DNA of 63,490 nt from Helochares maculicollis (lineage: Eukaryota; Arthropoda; Insecta; Coleoptera; Hydrophilidae), in assembly GCA_033557835.1 (NCBI GenBank), contig JAWQRO010000066.1, positions 1-63,490 of the forward strand, in the 5' to 3' direction. The position numbers were made by a program, and so were the translations under genes. Under the pieces are notes generated by a model that made no database searches, was not told where the DNA came from, and saw only the letters and a program-made list of their open reading frames with translations. Positions within the stretch are counted from its first letter, which is position 1, and each line of letters starts with the position of its first letter. Below are positions 35,301 through 48,694 of the stretch, in pieces.

Positions 35301-38300
35301 AGAAGAAGTACCTGTTAAAGAAGAAGTGAAAGAAGAGGAAGTCAAAGAGGAACCTCCACCAGAAGAAGTTAAAGTGGTTGAAGAAAAGGAAGAGCCTCCG
35401 CCACCACCTCCTCCAACGCAACCAGTGAACACTAGGCGAGCCTCTGCCGCACAAAAAGCCCTTCTTCAGGAGCCAGAGGAAAAACAAGAGAAAAGCGATA
35501 AGGAACACAACCAACAACCTGAGGAGGAAAAGAAAGACAAAAAGTTGAGTAGGGAGGAGCGAAAATTGCAGGCGATCATGAAGGCTATTGAACGAATGGA
35601 ACGACAAGAGCAGCGGAAACAGGAACATCAAGCGAAACAGGCTCACAGGAGGGAATCTGAACCATCACCTAATACCAAGGATGAAGATAAAGGACCAACG
35701 CGTGCCAAAAGGCGAAAACGAAAAGGCCGTGCTCGTACTGTCAGCACTAACTCTCAATCAGGCCGACGGAATCGCTTGGACTCTGCTGACTCCCTTCAGG
35801 CAACTTCGAGTGATGAAACCTTACTGTCACCTTCAGACAATAATACAAGTGAACAAAACACTTCGTCGAAAGCTGCTGGTCTGCTTTTGTCTCTTTCAGA
35901 AAACACAAATTCCAAAGACATGGAAGCGAAATCTCCTGAACGAGTTCGTGATTTAGACTCCAACTCCAATTCGGCGCATTCGTCCCCAGAAATGCCACTC
36001 TCATCGGCTTGTCTCTTAGTACAAGCCGCAGTTGAACCTCTGGAACCAGGATTTAAATTTCCAAAGACCAAAAAGGGGTTGATGAATGAATGGTTAAACA
36101 AAGGACCGGAAATTGTGCAGTCGGCGAGTCAAATTTCACCATCTTCACTGACCCCACATATAATAACTACTTCGAACGAGGCAACTGTGAATGCTTACGA
36201 CAACACCACTGGGCTTTACACGCCCGCCAAAAACTTGGCAGCTCTGGCACAAGCTGCAAGTTTCTGTGATTCACCGACTCAACCGCAAGGCAGTGCTAAG
36301 AAGAGGTGGCTTCGGCAGGCTATTAGTGAAGATCAGTGCGATAGTCCTTGTAGTCGGCCGGATTCTCCTCCCTTGCCAGATGCGGTAGCTCCACCCAAGA
36401 AGAGAAGGCTTCCTAGAGAGACGATTTCAATAGATGGTACACCTCCAACCACCCCGACGAGGTCTTCGCCACCTCTCTCATTTCGGGTAAATTACATTTT
36501 TTTACTTATTTCCCTTATATACTACAACTTAAAAAAATATATATGTGCTCTGTAATTTCTAAAATCTGAAGTATCGCCACTCAACATTCCCATATACAAT
36601 AAGTATGGTATAAAAATATATTACATAATGTAAACCAATGCACGATGCAGAAGTGAATATAAAATTTTATATTTTTAAGATAAACATAAAAAATAAAAGA
36701 GCGCTCACTTATAACATAACTTTGTGTATGCTGAAGATACTCCCGTAAAAGGGAAAAACCTACTGGTGAAAACAGTGAGTAATAATGAACAGAATGGATA
36801 AAATAATCACACTCTTATTTCTTCCATATGCTCATAAAATAATCTATAATCTAGCTTCAGCACTCATCCAAGTCAAAATCCTCATCTTCAATATATCTTA
36901 ATAAATGCATAAATTTTGTTTTAAATCAGAACAAATTGTTCGATGTGTTGTACAAGTTCTAACAATGAATGAAAGGCCGTTAAATGATTTTATTTTGTAG
37001 GTATGATATTGCAGTCTAAGTCTTCATAAAACATTTATTTTCAGTTACAAAATGAAAGGAAGGAAGAAGGAAAGCCTGACCCAGATGACGACGCAAAGGT
37101 GGACTTTCGACCCCCATTACCAACAAGTTTAACATTTGTTGAAAATTCTGATTCTAGTATCCAAACAACGTTTAGTTCACTAAAGGATGTAATTAGAAAA
37201 GGTATTTGTTTCTTTTTGGAATCCGATTCATTTTCAAATCTTGATATATAAACCCCAGATTTGATTTTAAAGCCGAATTAGATCTATTTTTTAAGGGAAA
37301 ACCCTAAGTTTTACTCTTTTCTAAAATTTTAGATGTAAATTCCAGCTTCAATCTACAGTCTTGATTTTTTTACAGAAAAGTAAGAGTTAAAGTTAATGCT
37401 TCATTTTTGTCTATAGACTTACAACCTATGCCAACAGGTTTGTGTGATCCTCGATTAAGTCGCTTCGCTAATAGTGAGCAGTTGGTGGGGACGGTGGAAA
37501 AAACATTGAGTTTCTTGGGGTTTGAAGATAAAAAACCAGAAACTATTACTCCTACGAAGAGGAAGCTGTCGATAACAGAGTATTTGCAGCGGAAAAAGAT
37601 AAATACCTTTGATAAAACGGAAGAATCTAACATTGATGACACTACCAGTGGAACCTCGCAATCTCCGAAGCCAGCCAGGAATAGGTCGAACAGCTCCAGC
37701 AGCAACACTTCCTTAGCATCTTCTGACGACGAGCTGACTCATGTCGACATCCCTGGGAAAGGTATGTTTTTAGGTTTGTTACATTTTACGATGCGCAATG
37801 TTTTGTATCTCTGTTATTGAACAGGCTAGGAATGAAAGCAAATTATTAATGAAAATAAAATGATAGACCTTTGACGTCAATGACCTACAATACATGCATT
37901 AAGAATGACTATTCATTGATTGTGACAATGGTCAACATTTAAGATGATTCCCATGAGTGTATATAAACCTATAACCTTTGCTTAATTTTGGTGTTAAAAT
38001 GTGATATATTTAGTTTTAAGCATTTCACTTGCTTGTTGCTTTTGCTTTTTTTATTCTCTACTCTTCACCTTCATGGTTGCTTTTTACGCTCATTTTATTT
38101 TTAGTTCATCATTTGCTTCAGTTTGTTCATGATTAATCCCGGAATTTTTTTTGTTTATTGATTTATCACTTTTCACAATTTTTAAATTACTTTGTGCACC
38201 TTGTGGGGTATAAATAAGTAGTTGTTCTCCAGAAAAATTTCAGTTAGACAGTCACAGTGTTTTTTTCAGGTGATGTAGTCAATTTAAAGTGTAACCCTGC

Positions 38301-41300
38301 GGCATAGATGCGTTCCTAGGTAAAAGTTTATTTTCCGTTGATCAAAGTGTTGTCCTTTTCCTTGCAGGAACGTTGTTTTCAATATTTTCCCAAATTCTAA
38401 AATCATTTTTTGGCCTTGTCTAAATATACAGTTAAAAATTTTAGTTGAGTCAACAATTTATTTATGACCCCACTTGAGATACTTTATTAATTGTACACTA
38501 AGTTAATAATTTTTGTTTCGTTTTTTAAATTCCCTTGATTTTTGAGCGGGCTCAAAGGTTTGAGATACAGAAAAAGATTATTTTTGTGATTTATTTTACT
38601 GTCGCTAATTTTTTATTATTTTAAAATGTTTGTACTTTATTAAACATTCTAAGAATATTGTGATACATTTTCAACATCCAAAAAATTGAAAATTTAGCCA
38701 GTGATAGTGGTGCGAACCGAAGGTATTTCTTTAGTTCTTAAATTTACCTAGAATTTAAATGAAGAAATTAATAAAGTAGTCATTTTTGAATGTTCAGTAA
38801 TTTTTGCTAAGAGTAGCCCTCTTTGTTTAATTAAAAAATTATTTGTTCAGAAACGAGTAACCGTCCAAATTTCTCTAATGGCTGATTTTTATGACGATCT
38901 AGCAGAATATTCTTCGAACAGTACTTTATAATGTACAAATATTTTAAAAATATTAATTTTTTGGATACTTGTTGCTCCTTAAATTTGGTTTTAGCATTGC
39001 AACATTTCTGTTTTTACAGCTGAACTGATGTATTAACTTGGAATGCAGTCCACAAATTATTGTCTTATGTACATATTTTTTTAATGAACTGGCTTACATT
39101 CATAGGTGCTCCAGGATCAACTAATGAGTCATTTTCCAGCATTTGAAATACGGTACATTCAATCCTCAATTGTCAAGTGTGACCAGATATCAATTTTATT
39201 CACAAATAATATGCAAGGGGTGACCCTTGACATGAAGAATTTGCTAATTAAATGAAGGGTTTCGGTGCGCGGTTAAAAGTTGACAAAGCATCGAATTTTT
39301 TGTGTTTATTATTCATAAAGAAAATATTGTTGTTATTATGTTTAATCTTCATTGTCGTGGGACAAAACCTTGCTGGAGGAAGGAAAAATAGAACACATTG
39401 GTACCACTAAGCAGGCAACCTGATTTTGATTATCGGGTCATTTGACGATTTCAACTGGGTCGTTTTTCCCTTTTGGAATGTCGGTCTTTAGATTGTGTCG
39501 TAAGAGCGGATAGAACAAGATGAACCAAGCAAGTATGACCACGGGCTCTTTATGGTAAGATTGATTATAACATATTTTATTTCCAAATTTTATTTATGGT
39601 AAAATACTTACAAAATTTTCACATGGATAAATTGCAATTAGAATTCAGTAGCATAATTTCGTATGCTTGGTTCACAGCAACATTTCGAGGTAATTTGAAT
39701 TTGTTTGTTAAAAGTGAATGCATGATTTTATTAGTGACTACTTGGTTAATGAACAAAACAGGACCGTTTTAGGTAATTCAAACAAATCTCAGATAATGAG
39801 ATGGGCTGTGCAGGAATATATTGGTTTCTTTTATTGGAAGTCTACTAATAAATTAACAAAATTTATGCTAGGCTAACTATAGATATATGAGAAACAAATA
39901 CATGAAATGCGTGGTCTTGCAGAAAGAACTGGTGAGAATTTGCAATCAATTGTTCAAAAGAGCAAAAGATCCTACAGTTCCTACATTAAGGGGGCAGAAA
40001 GAATATTTTATATTCCAGTGGAATTACAATAAAATGAGAATTCAAATACACATTGAATTATATTTCAGCAGCTTAACATCTGGTACAACATTGGAAGAAA
40101 CGTTTTAATTTCTTAGTCCCAAGACGGGAGCAAGATTGCTCATAAAATGTTAGCTATTGATAAAATTATGGTAACATTTGCTGCTTTTTGTTTGGCTCCT
40201 GTTTTGTTCATTTAAGACTTATTAGTTTTATTTTGTAAAAGTTCATGTGTTAGATTTTGGTGTTTTGTGGAGAATCGCTATAAAAAAAAGACATTAAAGT
40301 TGACTTAAAAATAGTTCGTATAAAGAAAGTGGAATGGTGTCTAGTTAATCTGGTGATAAATAGGTATAGCATAGCTGTGATTACACGTGATAATAATTCC
40401 TATGATGATTTTGGAGATTTATTAATTCATAATTTTTATTCAATGAATGTTTAAATAACAACTTAGGCGATCAAACTAAAGTGAAGTGAATTTTACAGGT
40501 ATCCTAATTTAATGAAGATTATTTAAAGTTTGTGTTATATGGACTTTTATTATTTAGAACTACATATTTTTAGTGGACTATTGTTCTTAAAATTCCCTGT
40601 TTTGAAATTTTCATATAAACTCTGATAAAAATTTAATTAAATTATTTAAAATGTAATGAACAGGAAGTGTAACATGAAAAAGATGTCCATCCAAACCATT
40701 CAACTTTAGCTAAGAAAATGAGAATGAATAGGAAAAACCCGAATCGCTTCACTGTGCCTATCTACCTGCTTCAATCTGTGACCCAGTGAGGGCAGTCAAT
40801 AGTGTTAACAGTTGACGTTATGCCCTGCGAAAGGCTGGCCAATGTATTAGGGGGACCGGAAAGTAATGTAATTTTCTTAAGTTACATTCACACGACTACA
40901 TTTTTAATAAGTTTTCATTTCTAATCAACAATATATTCACCTTCATTATTAACAACCTATTGCCACCTATCATTCAATGCCGGAGCGGTGAAAATCAATC
41001 AGTTTTTCTGCAAAATATGTTGAGATAGCATTTTGGACATCATCAAAATTTTCTCATTTTTTGCCACTAAGACAATGATGCAGGTACCGAAATAAATGGT
41101 AATTCGAGGGTGCAATATCGGCCGAGTATGGTGGGTGAGGCAGCACCTCCCACCTCAGTTCGTTAATTTTGTCTAAGGTCCGTTTTGCACAGTGCGGTCT
41201 TGCATTGTCATGTTGCAGAATAACTCTTTTACTGTTGACAATTGCCGGATACTTTTCAATTAAAGACCGGTTTATTCGTTCCAATTTTCACAATAGACAT

Positions 41301-44300
41301 CTGCATTAACATTTTGTCCAGGTGTTAACACTTGAAAGTGAACAATTCAGCGTGTATTCCACCAAACATAGAAGTGTTTTTTTGGGGTGTAAACCCGGCT
41401 TTGCAGTAATTCATGGTAATTCAGTTCGGCTGAGCTACTGCCTTTTGCGTTTCGGATCGTCGTACAGGACCCATTTTTTGTCTCCAGTGATCAAGCGATC
41501 AAGAAACGGATCTGTATGATGCCATTGAAGCAATATGTTGCATGGACCGATTGGCTTTATTCTGTTCGGATAGATTATGGGGGATCCAAACACCAGCTCT
41601 GCTTATTTTTCCAATCTGCGGCAAATGTTCTTGGATGGTTAACCAAGGTTGGTTAAGGCTGCAATTTCCTCAAGTGTTTGACATGGATTCGCTTCCACTT
41701 TTGACCTTAGCACGTCGTTATCTAATGTTGTTGGTCTTCCTGATCTATGGGCGTCTGAGAGACCAAAATTGCCTGATCTGAACTTGGAGAATCATCTTGG
41801 TATTTTCGAACGTCCAATGCGCTTGGATAAACATCGCAAATGTTTTTAGGCGCAGCAGTTGCGATATTACCCTTCCGAAGCTCAAAAAGCATACAATGCC
41901 GGATATGCTCTTCTGGTATTTGGTTGGCCATTTCACCCCAAATTGCAAAAAAAGTCTAATAGTTAATCAGAAGCAAATATGATACTCATGATACCTCAAA
42001 ATCTCTTTGACACGTCTTCCAAGTACGTAATGAGCTACCAAATAACAATTAAATATCGACATTTGCAGAAACGACACTACTTTCTGGTTCCCCTAATATT
42101 TTAATTATATCTGCATATCGTGTAATGGTGAGTAGGTAGGTAATGGCCTATGTTTTTAAGCACTCCTACGCAGGGACTAAGGCAAAGAAGATTAAGGTTT
42201 GCGGTGGACTATTCAAATGGTAATGTAAGATGTGCTGGCGATGTTTTTTTTTATATTAATGCAAGTATACAATATCATTGAAATTTTGTAGTCGAAGAAA
42301 ATTAGTTTTAGAAAACACTATTATAAATAATTAGAATTGTTTTATTTTCCCACCAATGTATGGTTAGTAGTTTGCACTTACCATAACTGGAATTTTTCCT
42401 AGCTCCTGGTCGCTAGCAAGTGTCATGCTCAACCAATGAATATGACCTCTCCCCCGTATATAAAATTTCCCGTGAATAAAATTGATGTCGAAGTATACTC
42501 CATGTTGGAGTTAAACTGCTTAATTGGAAGATTTAGAAAATGTACGCGAGTGACCTTCATACAATATATAATGAGACGATATAAATTTTCTAAATCTCTC
42601 CGAAACTGTTGGTTGGTGGTGGAAAAATGGGGCTTATTTGTAGTATTTCTAACATTAGAGAGTTGTACAACTGCTTTTTAAGGACTATTTACAAAGTGTA
42701 TCACTAAATACGACATTTCATTTCAATAGAACAATATGCACATACCTCAACCAAACAATAGCTACTGATAACAGCAAAACAATTGGATACATAATACTAA
42801 ATGAATGAATGACAAATCATCGAAAAGTCTTAAGGAGTGACCAGCGTAATGGACTAAATTATTAACGATTTATCCTATGATTTGTTTAGGTATCACAGCA
42901 CACTCAGCCAAAACAAGCTGGATTAGAATCAAATAGGTATATCCAGAAAATGCATCATCGGGTAAGACCGCCAAGTGCTTTGGAGATATGATATAGTAAA
43001 GTCCCCAAAAGTGTTGTCCTGCAAATAACACGAAGCTCTAATTCTAGTTGTGGACATGAGGAATAAATATGACGAAAACGAAAAATTCGAAATTGTTTAT
43101 GAAGTGCCGTGTTTGAAGAATTAGGACCAAATCATATCACTGTATTTTCTTAATATGTTTATTGTGTACTGCAAGAAAGTATGGAAAAACCCTTCAAATT
43201 TGGCTTTTGACAAAACGCCGTAGGTATATCAGTCATTGTGAAATGCAAATGGTTTGTTTTACTAAAAATCAAAAAGGAATGTAAGGGAAACAATTTTAAT
43301 TATTGTTTCAAAATGGTCCCCTTGCAAAGTTAGCAGGTTGAAATTGAATCGGAATGTTTTAATGAACTCTGGTGAACTTCAGGGGGACAATAACATAAAT
43401 TAAAATTTTTTCACTATAGCGTTAATTCATTCTTGACGTTTAGCATGGCAAATCAATTGCATTTTGCGTAAAATTCATTCCTGGGACTTTTGGATGATTG
43501 CCGTCGTACACTCCCGCTTATAAATACAAACTCAGACTTTGTCGTATTTGCATACTACACATAAATAGCTCCAGGAAGTAATTTCTGAAAAGCAGTTGTT
43601 GCATTAGAAGTACTTTATTTAGTGTAAAGAACTGAAAATGATTACTCATTTTTGGTTATAGGTAACTTCGTCTTAACCAATAAATTCCTTAAACTTGTGA
43701 ATCTTAATGCATGTAGCCGTAGCTCTGAGATTATTAACAAATTAATCCGTCATCACAAGGAACTTAAGTGCTTATTCTTTGTATTATTCTTAGCAATATC
43801 CGCTTTCAATAGCGAGCCAACAGAACTGGAGCGGCAAAGGGAGAATGTCAGTCTGCGAGTGAAGAAAGCCTTGGGAATTCCGATAGATGACACCATAAGA
43901 ACCCAACAAGGTCAGTTGGTTTTATTGGCGGCACTTGTAAAAACTGTACTAACTGTAAGGTTTTAATTACAGCACTAGCCGTAAGCTCTCTTTTGAAGGC
44001 GGATTTACAAACACTTTCTTTAAAAACGTCCCTTCCTTTGCAAAGTCCCACTTTTCCTATTCCTGGCAGCGCTAGTGAACCTGCCCCACGACCCACGTCC
44101 CCCGATATGCCCACACAGTCTGTTTATTTACAATCCACAGCACCATTGTCCCCAATTAAAAAGCCCGAGGTCAAAGAAAGTATTCCTTCTAATAGTAATC
44201 CTCTTATGTTTTACACACCAGACGACGAAGAAGCGGCAGGAGCTCACGTTGAGGAGGGAAAATTTATGGAGAAATCGGAAACGACGAGTTACGTACCTCC

Positions 44301-47300
44301 TTTTAATAATCCATTATATCCGAATAGTAGTTATACTACTACATATGGATCAGTGATAGGTAATGAGAAAAATACATGAGAACATTTCTAACCTTGCAGA
44401 AAGCTTTTTAATCCCGATTTATGGTTTTTTACCCGCTTTGCCTGCCTGCTTCTGACAAAAATCCCCTTTTTTTGATTCTCACTCTAGTATCGCACAAGTT
44501 TATTTTGCTTGCAAACCTGATTTCGCACACTCTCTTTCTCTCTTGTTATACACTCATATTTTGTTGGATTATAGTTGAAATGACAATGCACCAAGGTGGT
44601 TTGAAATATATGTTCTTAAATCCCTGGTTCTACTAAGCTTTGTTCAACTTTGTTTAGTCTTTTACTGAATGCTCAGCATAGTTTGGGTTATATTGTGTGC
44701 TTTAGCTGTACAATTGAAACTGACAATGAAGTTCATTTAAGCATTGTAGAACTGGGCCTTTGGAATGAAAACGAGAAAGATATTGTTTGGCATTTCTTTA
44801 GGAGAGGTTATGGTAAAAACAATCGGCCATTTAATCCAAAATAAAATTAACCTCTTGACATACAAACATTAATGTGATCGTAAGATACCGTCTAATTTGG
44901 CTTAAATTGAGATATGTACAAGCTTGGAAATATGGTGTTTTACTTTCAAAATTATATTGATATTCTATATGGTGGATATATAGAGTAAAATATTTAATAG
45001 TCTAAAATAATTTCATACTATTGTAACCAGTGGATATATCTTAAAGCATTTAGGAATATGTAATGGAGCGAGGAATGTATTACAATGTCAAGTCAATGCA
45101 CTTTTTATATCATGTTTTATCGAGGAAGTAGCTCTTCATTTGTCGCAGAGATAAGTTTGGGAATGTGGCCAATGTTATACTTGTAACCGAGTGGGACTAT
45201 TAATTTTTTTGTGACTGCCGTGTGTCGGGTAGTTTGGAAGAAGCAAATTACAGAGCATACCTTTTGCTGTATTCAAGTCTTCATGTATTAATCATATATC
45301 CTGATACTTTTATTATCGTACTGAAAATTTTGGATTTGTATCTCTTGCAAAATAATAATGTTGGATTTGCTTACATATCTTTTCCTTAATGTGGGTTTGG
45401 TTTGTGGTGGCAACTCTCTTTAATCACTTTCTTGAATTTTGTGTTGTTCCATGTACATTTTAAATCAACTATAACCAGCATTGAATTTGCATAATTTATA
45501 AAATTCAACTTCAAAGCTCGTTCGCTTGGATGTTATGAATTGTACGTTACATCGCTGCATTCTGAATTTGAAAAGGGATTTGTCTAAAATGATATTTTTT
45601 GCCATGAATGTTTAAATGTTGTAATCTGACATTCAAGAACACCAACACCATTTCATTATCTATGAAAAATGTGGTGCATTATGACCATAAAATGTTTCTG
45701 AGGCATAACTTGGGAAACTCTTTTTTCATCTTCGTAAGCACTTCCATTGAAATGTGTGCCACATATTAATAAAAAAAATCTTAACAATATTTCTTTGCAA
45801 ACACAAGAGTTTCATTTATACCCAATCTTTTTAGAACTACATAATTGATGCCAGAAGTTGCAGTAGTTTTATTGTCCAATTTTCTTTTTCGTTTCAATTT
45901 TTAGAATCTTTTCTATATGTATATACATAGATTTTGTACATTTATGCACTTTGTTGAATAGATCCGGCTTCCATAAATTCTAAACATCTCTGAATATTCT
46001 ACAGTATAAAAACTGCTGACCATTTCTAATTTTATTATCAATACTGGAATAGCCTAATTTACTTTCATATGTACTATACATGCAACTCGGACATGTTCTG
46101 AGGACTAATTCTGATTTTACAAAATGAAAATATGTGCTGTCGTTTGGAATACGAGGTTACCGCTTGTGCTTTTATTGCGCATCTTTCTGTTGATTTGTTT
46201 GCCGATGTGTTGTATTTAATGGGTTTGTAGATCTTCAACATTATAAATAAATAAGCAACGATGCACCACCGAAATATTATCTAATAATATACTACCCAGT
46301 GTTCGCCATATACAGTTCTTGATGTCTGAGATCTCTGAACTTACAACGGCACATAAAATGAACGAAGTCTCCGAGTCGTTATTGTATGTCAAGGGACTAA
46401 ATTTCATTTAGGTTAGCGAAATAAAATTAATTTAAATCAAGTAACCTGAAAATCAAATAATTTTAACAATAAATCTCAGTTGTGAAATATTAACCCTTTG
46501 AGTATTAGAGTGATATCTATAAAAATATTGACATTATGCCATATTTCAGCAAGTAAATCAGCAAAAATCTTTTTGGTTTCAATATCAAGGGGTTATCTTC
46601 TTTCACTCGTTGCTGAAAAATGATTTTTGTGATTTCTTTCTCAACTCCCTATTTTGCTGCACAAGGAATCTTTTTAAAAGTTGAACTATCCTTTGAGAAT
46701 AAATAAAATTGCATAATAAAGATATATTAACTGCTGCAGTCCCAATCAGTGCGATCGGGCTGTTGAAGTTTTTGTGTTGAGCACATTTTGAGCATTGCCG
46801 GCAACTGGTGGTGTGTCACTGACTCAAAATCTCCCATAGATTTACATACAAACACTTCACAGAGCTCTTTTTAATATAAATAATAGGATTTAAATAGATG
46901 AAATTATTTTGAAAAAACATTCTTTGAAACCATGACATTTTACATGAATTTTCAGACCAATAAGAATTGAGTTTACTTCTAATTTCCATTTCCAGCAGTA
47001 CTGTTATATTTGCGTTCATCTTGGGCACGTTTCCAATTCCCTGTTTGAAATGATTAATTCTCTTCAACATTCCGCATGTTTATTAGTTTCTTCAAAATGA
47101 CTATGATGTCGAATCAAAGATTATTTAAAAGTACTCGAAAGGAATTTTTAATTTTTCTAATTAGTATTTACAAGACTTGAGTAAAAAGTAGAATAACATA
47201 TGTGCTTATGAACCTAAGATCAGGTTTATTTCGTTCTAATCATTCCTCGATTTGATTGCATTATACAGCAGGGATAATGTGTAATCATTTATTAAATATA

Positions 47301-47674
47301 AGGATATTTTTAAATCCTTTTTCTGCAAAAGGCAAGTGTGATGTCTCTTCTTAGCACTCAAAGGGTTAGCCGAATAATAATAAATGTACAATAATTTCCC
47401 ATAAATAATATAATATTTTTGAGCTTCTGTGCTGGAGTTTTGCTGTTTTTTGGAGCCACTAAAGCTTAGACAAAATTTTGTTTACAACAAATTCTGACTA
47501 TCGTGTGGAAAGCAAAAGATTAGATACACAAATTTATTTAATTACCCTTACATAAAATAATACACTTAGATACATTAATTGAATATTATAGTGGTTGCAG
47601 GAAGCAATATGTATGTTCAGAATTTGCTTGTAAACAACATTCAAATTAAGATAACATGTTTGCCCTTAGAATCA

Positions 47675-47738
<64 letters not shown>

Positions 47739-48694
47739 GCTTGGAAAGTACAGTAAAATATATAACGTGTCTGCCATATAATAGATTAATTACGATTAGA
47801 TGTAGATGTACTATTATAAATTTTAGAGATAAAATATTTGCATTTCTCAAATTAGGTTAAGTTATAATAAAAAAATCATTTGATAGAATATCATTTCAAG
47901 GCAATGCAAGGAGCTTATTTTAATTCTAGCCTGATATAGTGTTCAGTATTAATAATCATCACAAATTAATTGAAGAATTCAACATCGCTTATATTAAAAT
48001 AGCTAACATAAATGTTTTAATTGAAAGTTGATATGAGATGGATTTATTTTTTGACTTAAATTTTGCATATCACTTAATATTATCATATCTGAGTTGCCAT
48101 CCACCATTTCAAATGCCTATTGAATCCCCTAATGTCGGATAATTATATTTATTATATAGTATATTTATATTCTTTTAACAAATGTTTATTCGGCAATAAT
48201 ATTACACTTCAGGCAGTGTCGGCAGAAATGATATCAAGGAAATTATTTTATAGCGGGGACTTGATTTCCAGTTTTTTTTTAACTTTATTATTTTGATCGT
48301 TTAACAAGAACATGCTAAAGTACTAAGAAAAAATTGTATTTCATTCAATAGTGTGGGCCCAAGAAATCATGGGTTACAGTATTTGAGTTAATTATAGATT
48401 TTGATAGAGCTCTGAGATTTTCCAGTTAAAAAAATGTAAATTGTAACTTCTTAGCGACAGTCCATTTGGTCGATAGAGTATTGGTTGATTTTATTTTGAA
48501 TTAGAGGTGCTGCCTAACGGCAGCCAGTTAGCCCTAGGTACAATGATAGAGTTTTCATTACCTCCAGCACACGTAGCTTTGCGTCTGATGACATGAAGAT
48601 AGCAAAATAATTGCTCATTTTCTTTACAGATGATGATGTACCTTATGAAGGCAGAAATCCGTCTCCACCTCCAAACTTGGGTGGTGTACAGTGA
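29360..48694 (+). CDS. upSET: UpSET, PHD and SET domain chromatin protein (KMT2E/SETD5 family)
   Basis: Eleven exons: 29360-29405, 29981-30085, 30241-31492, 32110-32962, 33670-34358, 35064-36486, 37045-37201, 37417-37761, 43794-43910, 43973-44359, 48630-48694; 5439 nt, 1812 residues, phases consistent throughout. Residues up to about 600 are low complexity (Thr, Val, Asn, Pro-rich). A C4HC3 PHD finger spans about 615-656 (CICGF, ECDQC, WQHVRC, CEVC), followed by a charged helix. The SET domain is about 820-945. Its usual NHSC motif is RRSCQPN (about 905-911), and the expected late tyrosine is missing in ELTIKHE, as in KMT2E, so methyltransferase activity is unlikely. A CACGMPDRC post-SET-like cluster follows. 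Exon 6 has a long Glu/Lys/Pro/Val-rich stretch. Drosophila UpSET works with Sin3/Rpd3 deacetylase to restrict open chromatin. Exon 1 is the least certain. Confidence 0.9.
31493..32109 (+). other. UpSET intron 3
   Basis: Canonical ends (gtaagt, tcttttcag). Open frames at 31870-32136 (+) and 31892-32149 (-) extend from the next exon or are chance. Nothing else seen. Confidence 0.7.
33004..33138 (+). other. Candidate cassette exon in UpSET intron 4
   Basis: Within the intron between the PHD and SET exons, a 135-nt segment is open in the right frame, preceded by a pyrimidine-rich acceptor (tttatttttag) and followed by a strong donor (gtaaga, GT at 33139-33140). It is phase 0 at both ends, as are its neighbours, so it can be included or skipped without a frame change. 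It would add 45 residues, ending LLKKRPHTPYAKTEDEDRD and a few more. A later acceptor at 33065-33066 would shorten it to 72 nt, also in frame. No transcript evidence. Confidence 0.4.
34359..35063 (+). other. UpSET intron 5
   Basis: AT-rich 705-bp intron, canonical ends (gtaagt, atttccag). Nothing recognisable inside. Confidence 0.75.
36487..37044 (+). other. UpSET intron 6
   Basis: A 558-bp intron with donor gtaaat and acceptor ttttcag. Nothing recognisable inside. Confidence 0.75.
40847..42096 (-). mobile_element. Complete but inactive mariner element
   Basis: The element is 1250 bp, typical for mariner. Terminal inverted repeats start TTAGGGGGACCGGAAAGTA at the left and TTAGGGGAACCAGAAAGTA at the right (reverse complement), matching at 20 of the first 23 bases. 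TA dinucleotides at 40845-40846 and 42097-42098 are the target-site duplication. The transposase runs on the minus strand, opposite to the host gene. It lies wholly within UpSET intron 8, so it should be spliced out. Confidence 0.93.
41040..41945 (-). pseudogene. Mariner transposase pseudogene (DD34D type)
   Basis: Pieces of a mariner transposase occur on the minus strand in different frames. The N-terminal helix-turn-helix region reads QIPEEHIRHCMLFELRKGN (frame from 41931). The catalytic C-terminal part is at 41054-41284 with HDNARPH and LPHPPYSADIAPSNYHLF. In DD34D transposases the third catalytic Asp is the D of SDYH; here it is Asn, 34 residues after the second Asp. The central part is broken by frameshifts and stops. 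The gene is dead. Confidence 0.85.
46494..47365. mobile_element. PiggyBac-like non-autonomous element (candidate)
   Basis: CCCTTTGAGT begins at 46494, directly after TTAA (46490-46493). Its inverted copy, ACTCAAAGGG, ends at 47365, directly before TTAG, one base off TTAA. PiggyBac elements insert at TTAA and begin with CCC, so an 872-bp deleted or MITE-like copy is the best reading. The perfect inverted match is only 10 bases, then decays. The frame at 46816-47070 (-) shows no clear transposase motif. Confidence 0.5.
47676..47736. repeat. (TA)n microsatellite
   Basis: An uninterrupted run of about 30 TA dinucleotides in UpSET intron 10. The open frames through it on both strands (Tyr-Ile repeats) are artefacts. 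Confidence 0.97.

Larger units (their letters stand above)
37762..43793 (+). other. UpSET intron 8, hosting a mariner element
   Basis: A 6.0-kb intron with donor gtatgt and acceptor attcttag. Apart from the mariner at 40847-42096 it is AT-rich with no supported gene. A frame at 39887-40108, and an alternative frame over the same bases, could look like an exon, but its phase does not fit exon 8. Confidence 0.7.
44360..48629 (+). other. UpSET intron 10
   Basis: A 4.3-kb intron before the last, 65-nt exon; donor gtaatg, acceptor tctttacag. It contains the piggyBac-like element at 46494-47365 and the TA microsatellite at 47676-47736. If the intron were retained, translation would end ten codons after exon 10. 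Confidence 0.75.

Noticed and set aside
35272..35646. Long minus-strand frames opposite UpSET exon 6 (also 35052-35432)
   Set aside because: They mirror the biased Glu/Lys codons of the true exon; the peptides are Phe/Leu or Ser-rich and have no start or splice support.
39887..40108. Possible hidden UpSET exon, including an alternative frame ending in VELQ
   Set aside because: The acceptor at 39883-39884 gives a stop codon in the phase left by exon 8, and there is no link to the family.
47579..47860. Frames on both strands with Tyr-Ile repeats
   Set aside because: They run through the TA microsatellite and are composition artefacts.
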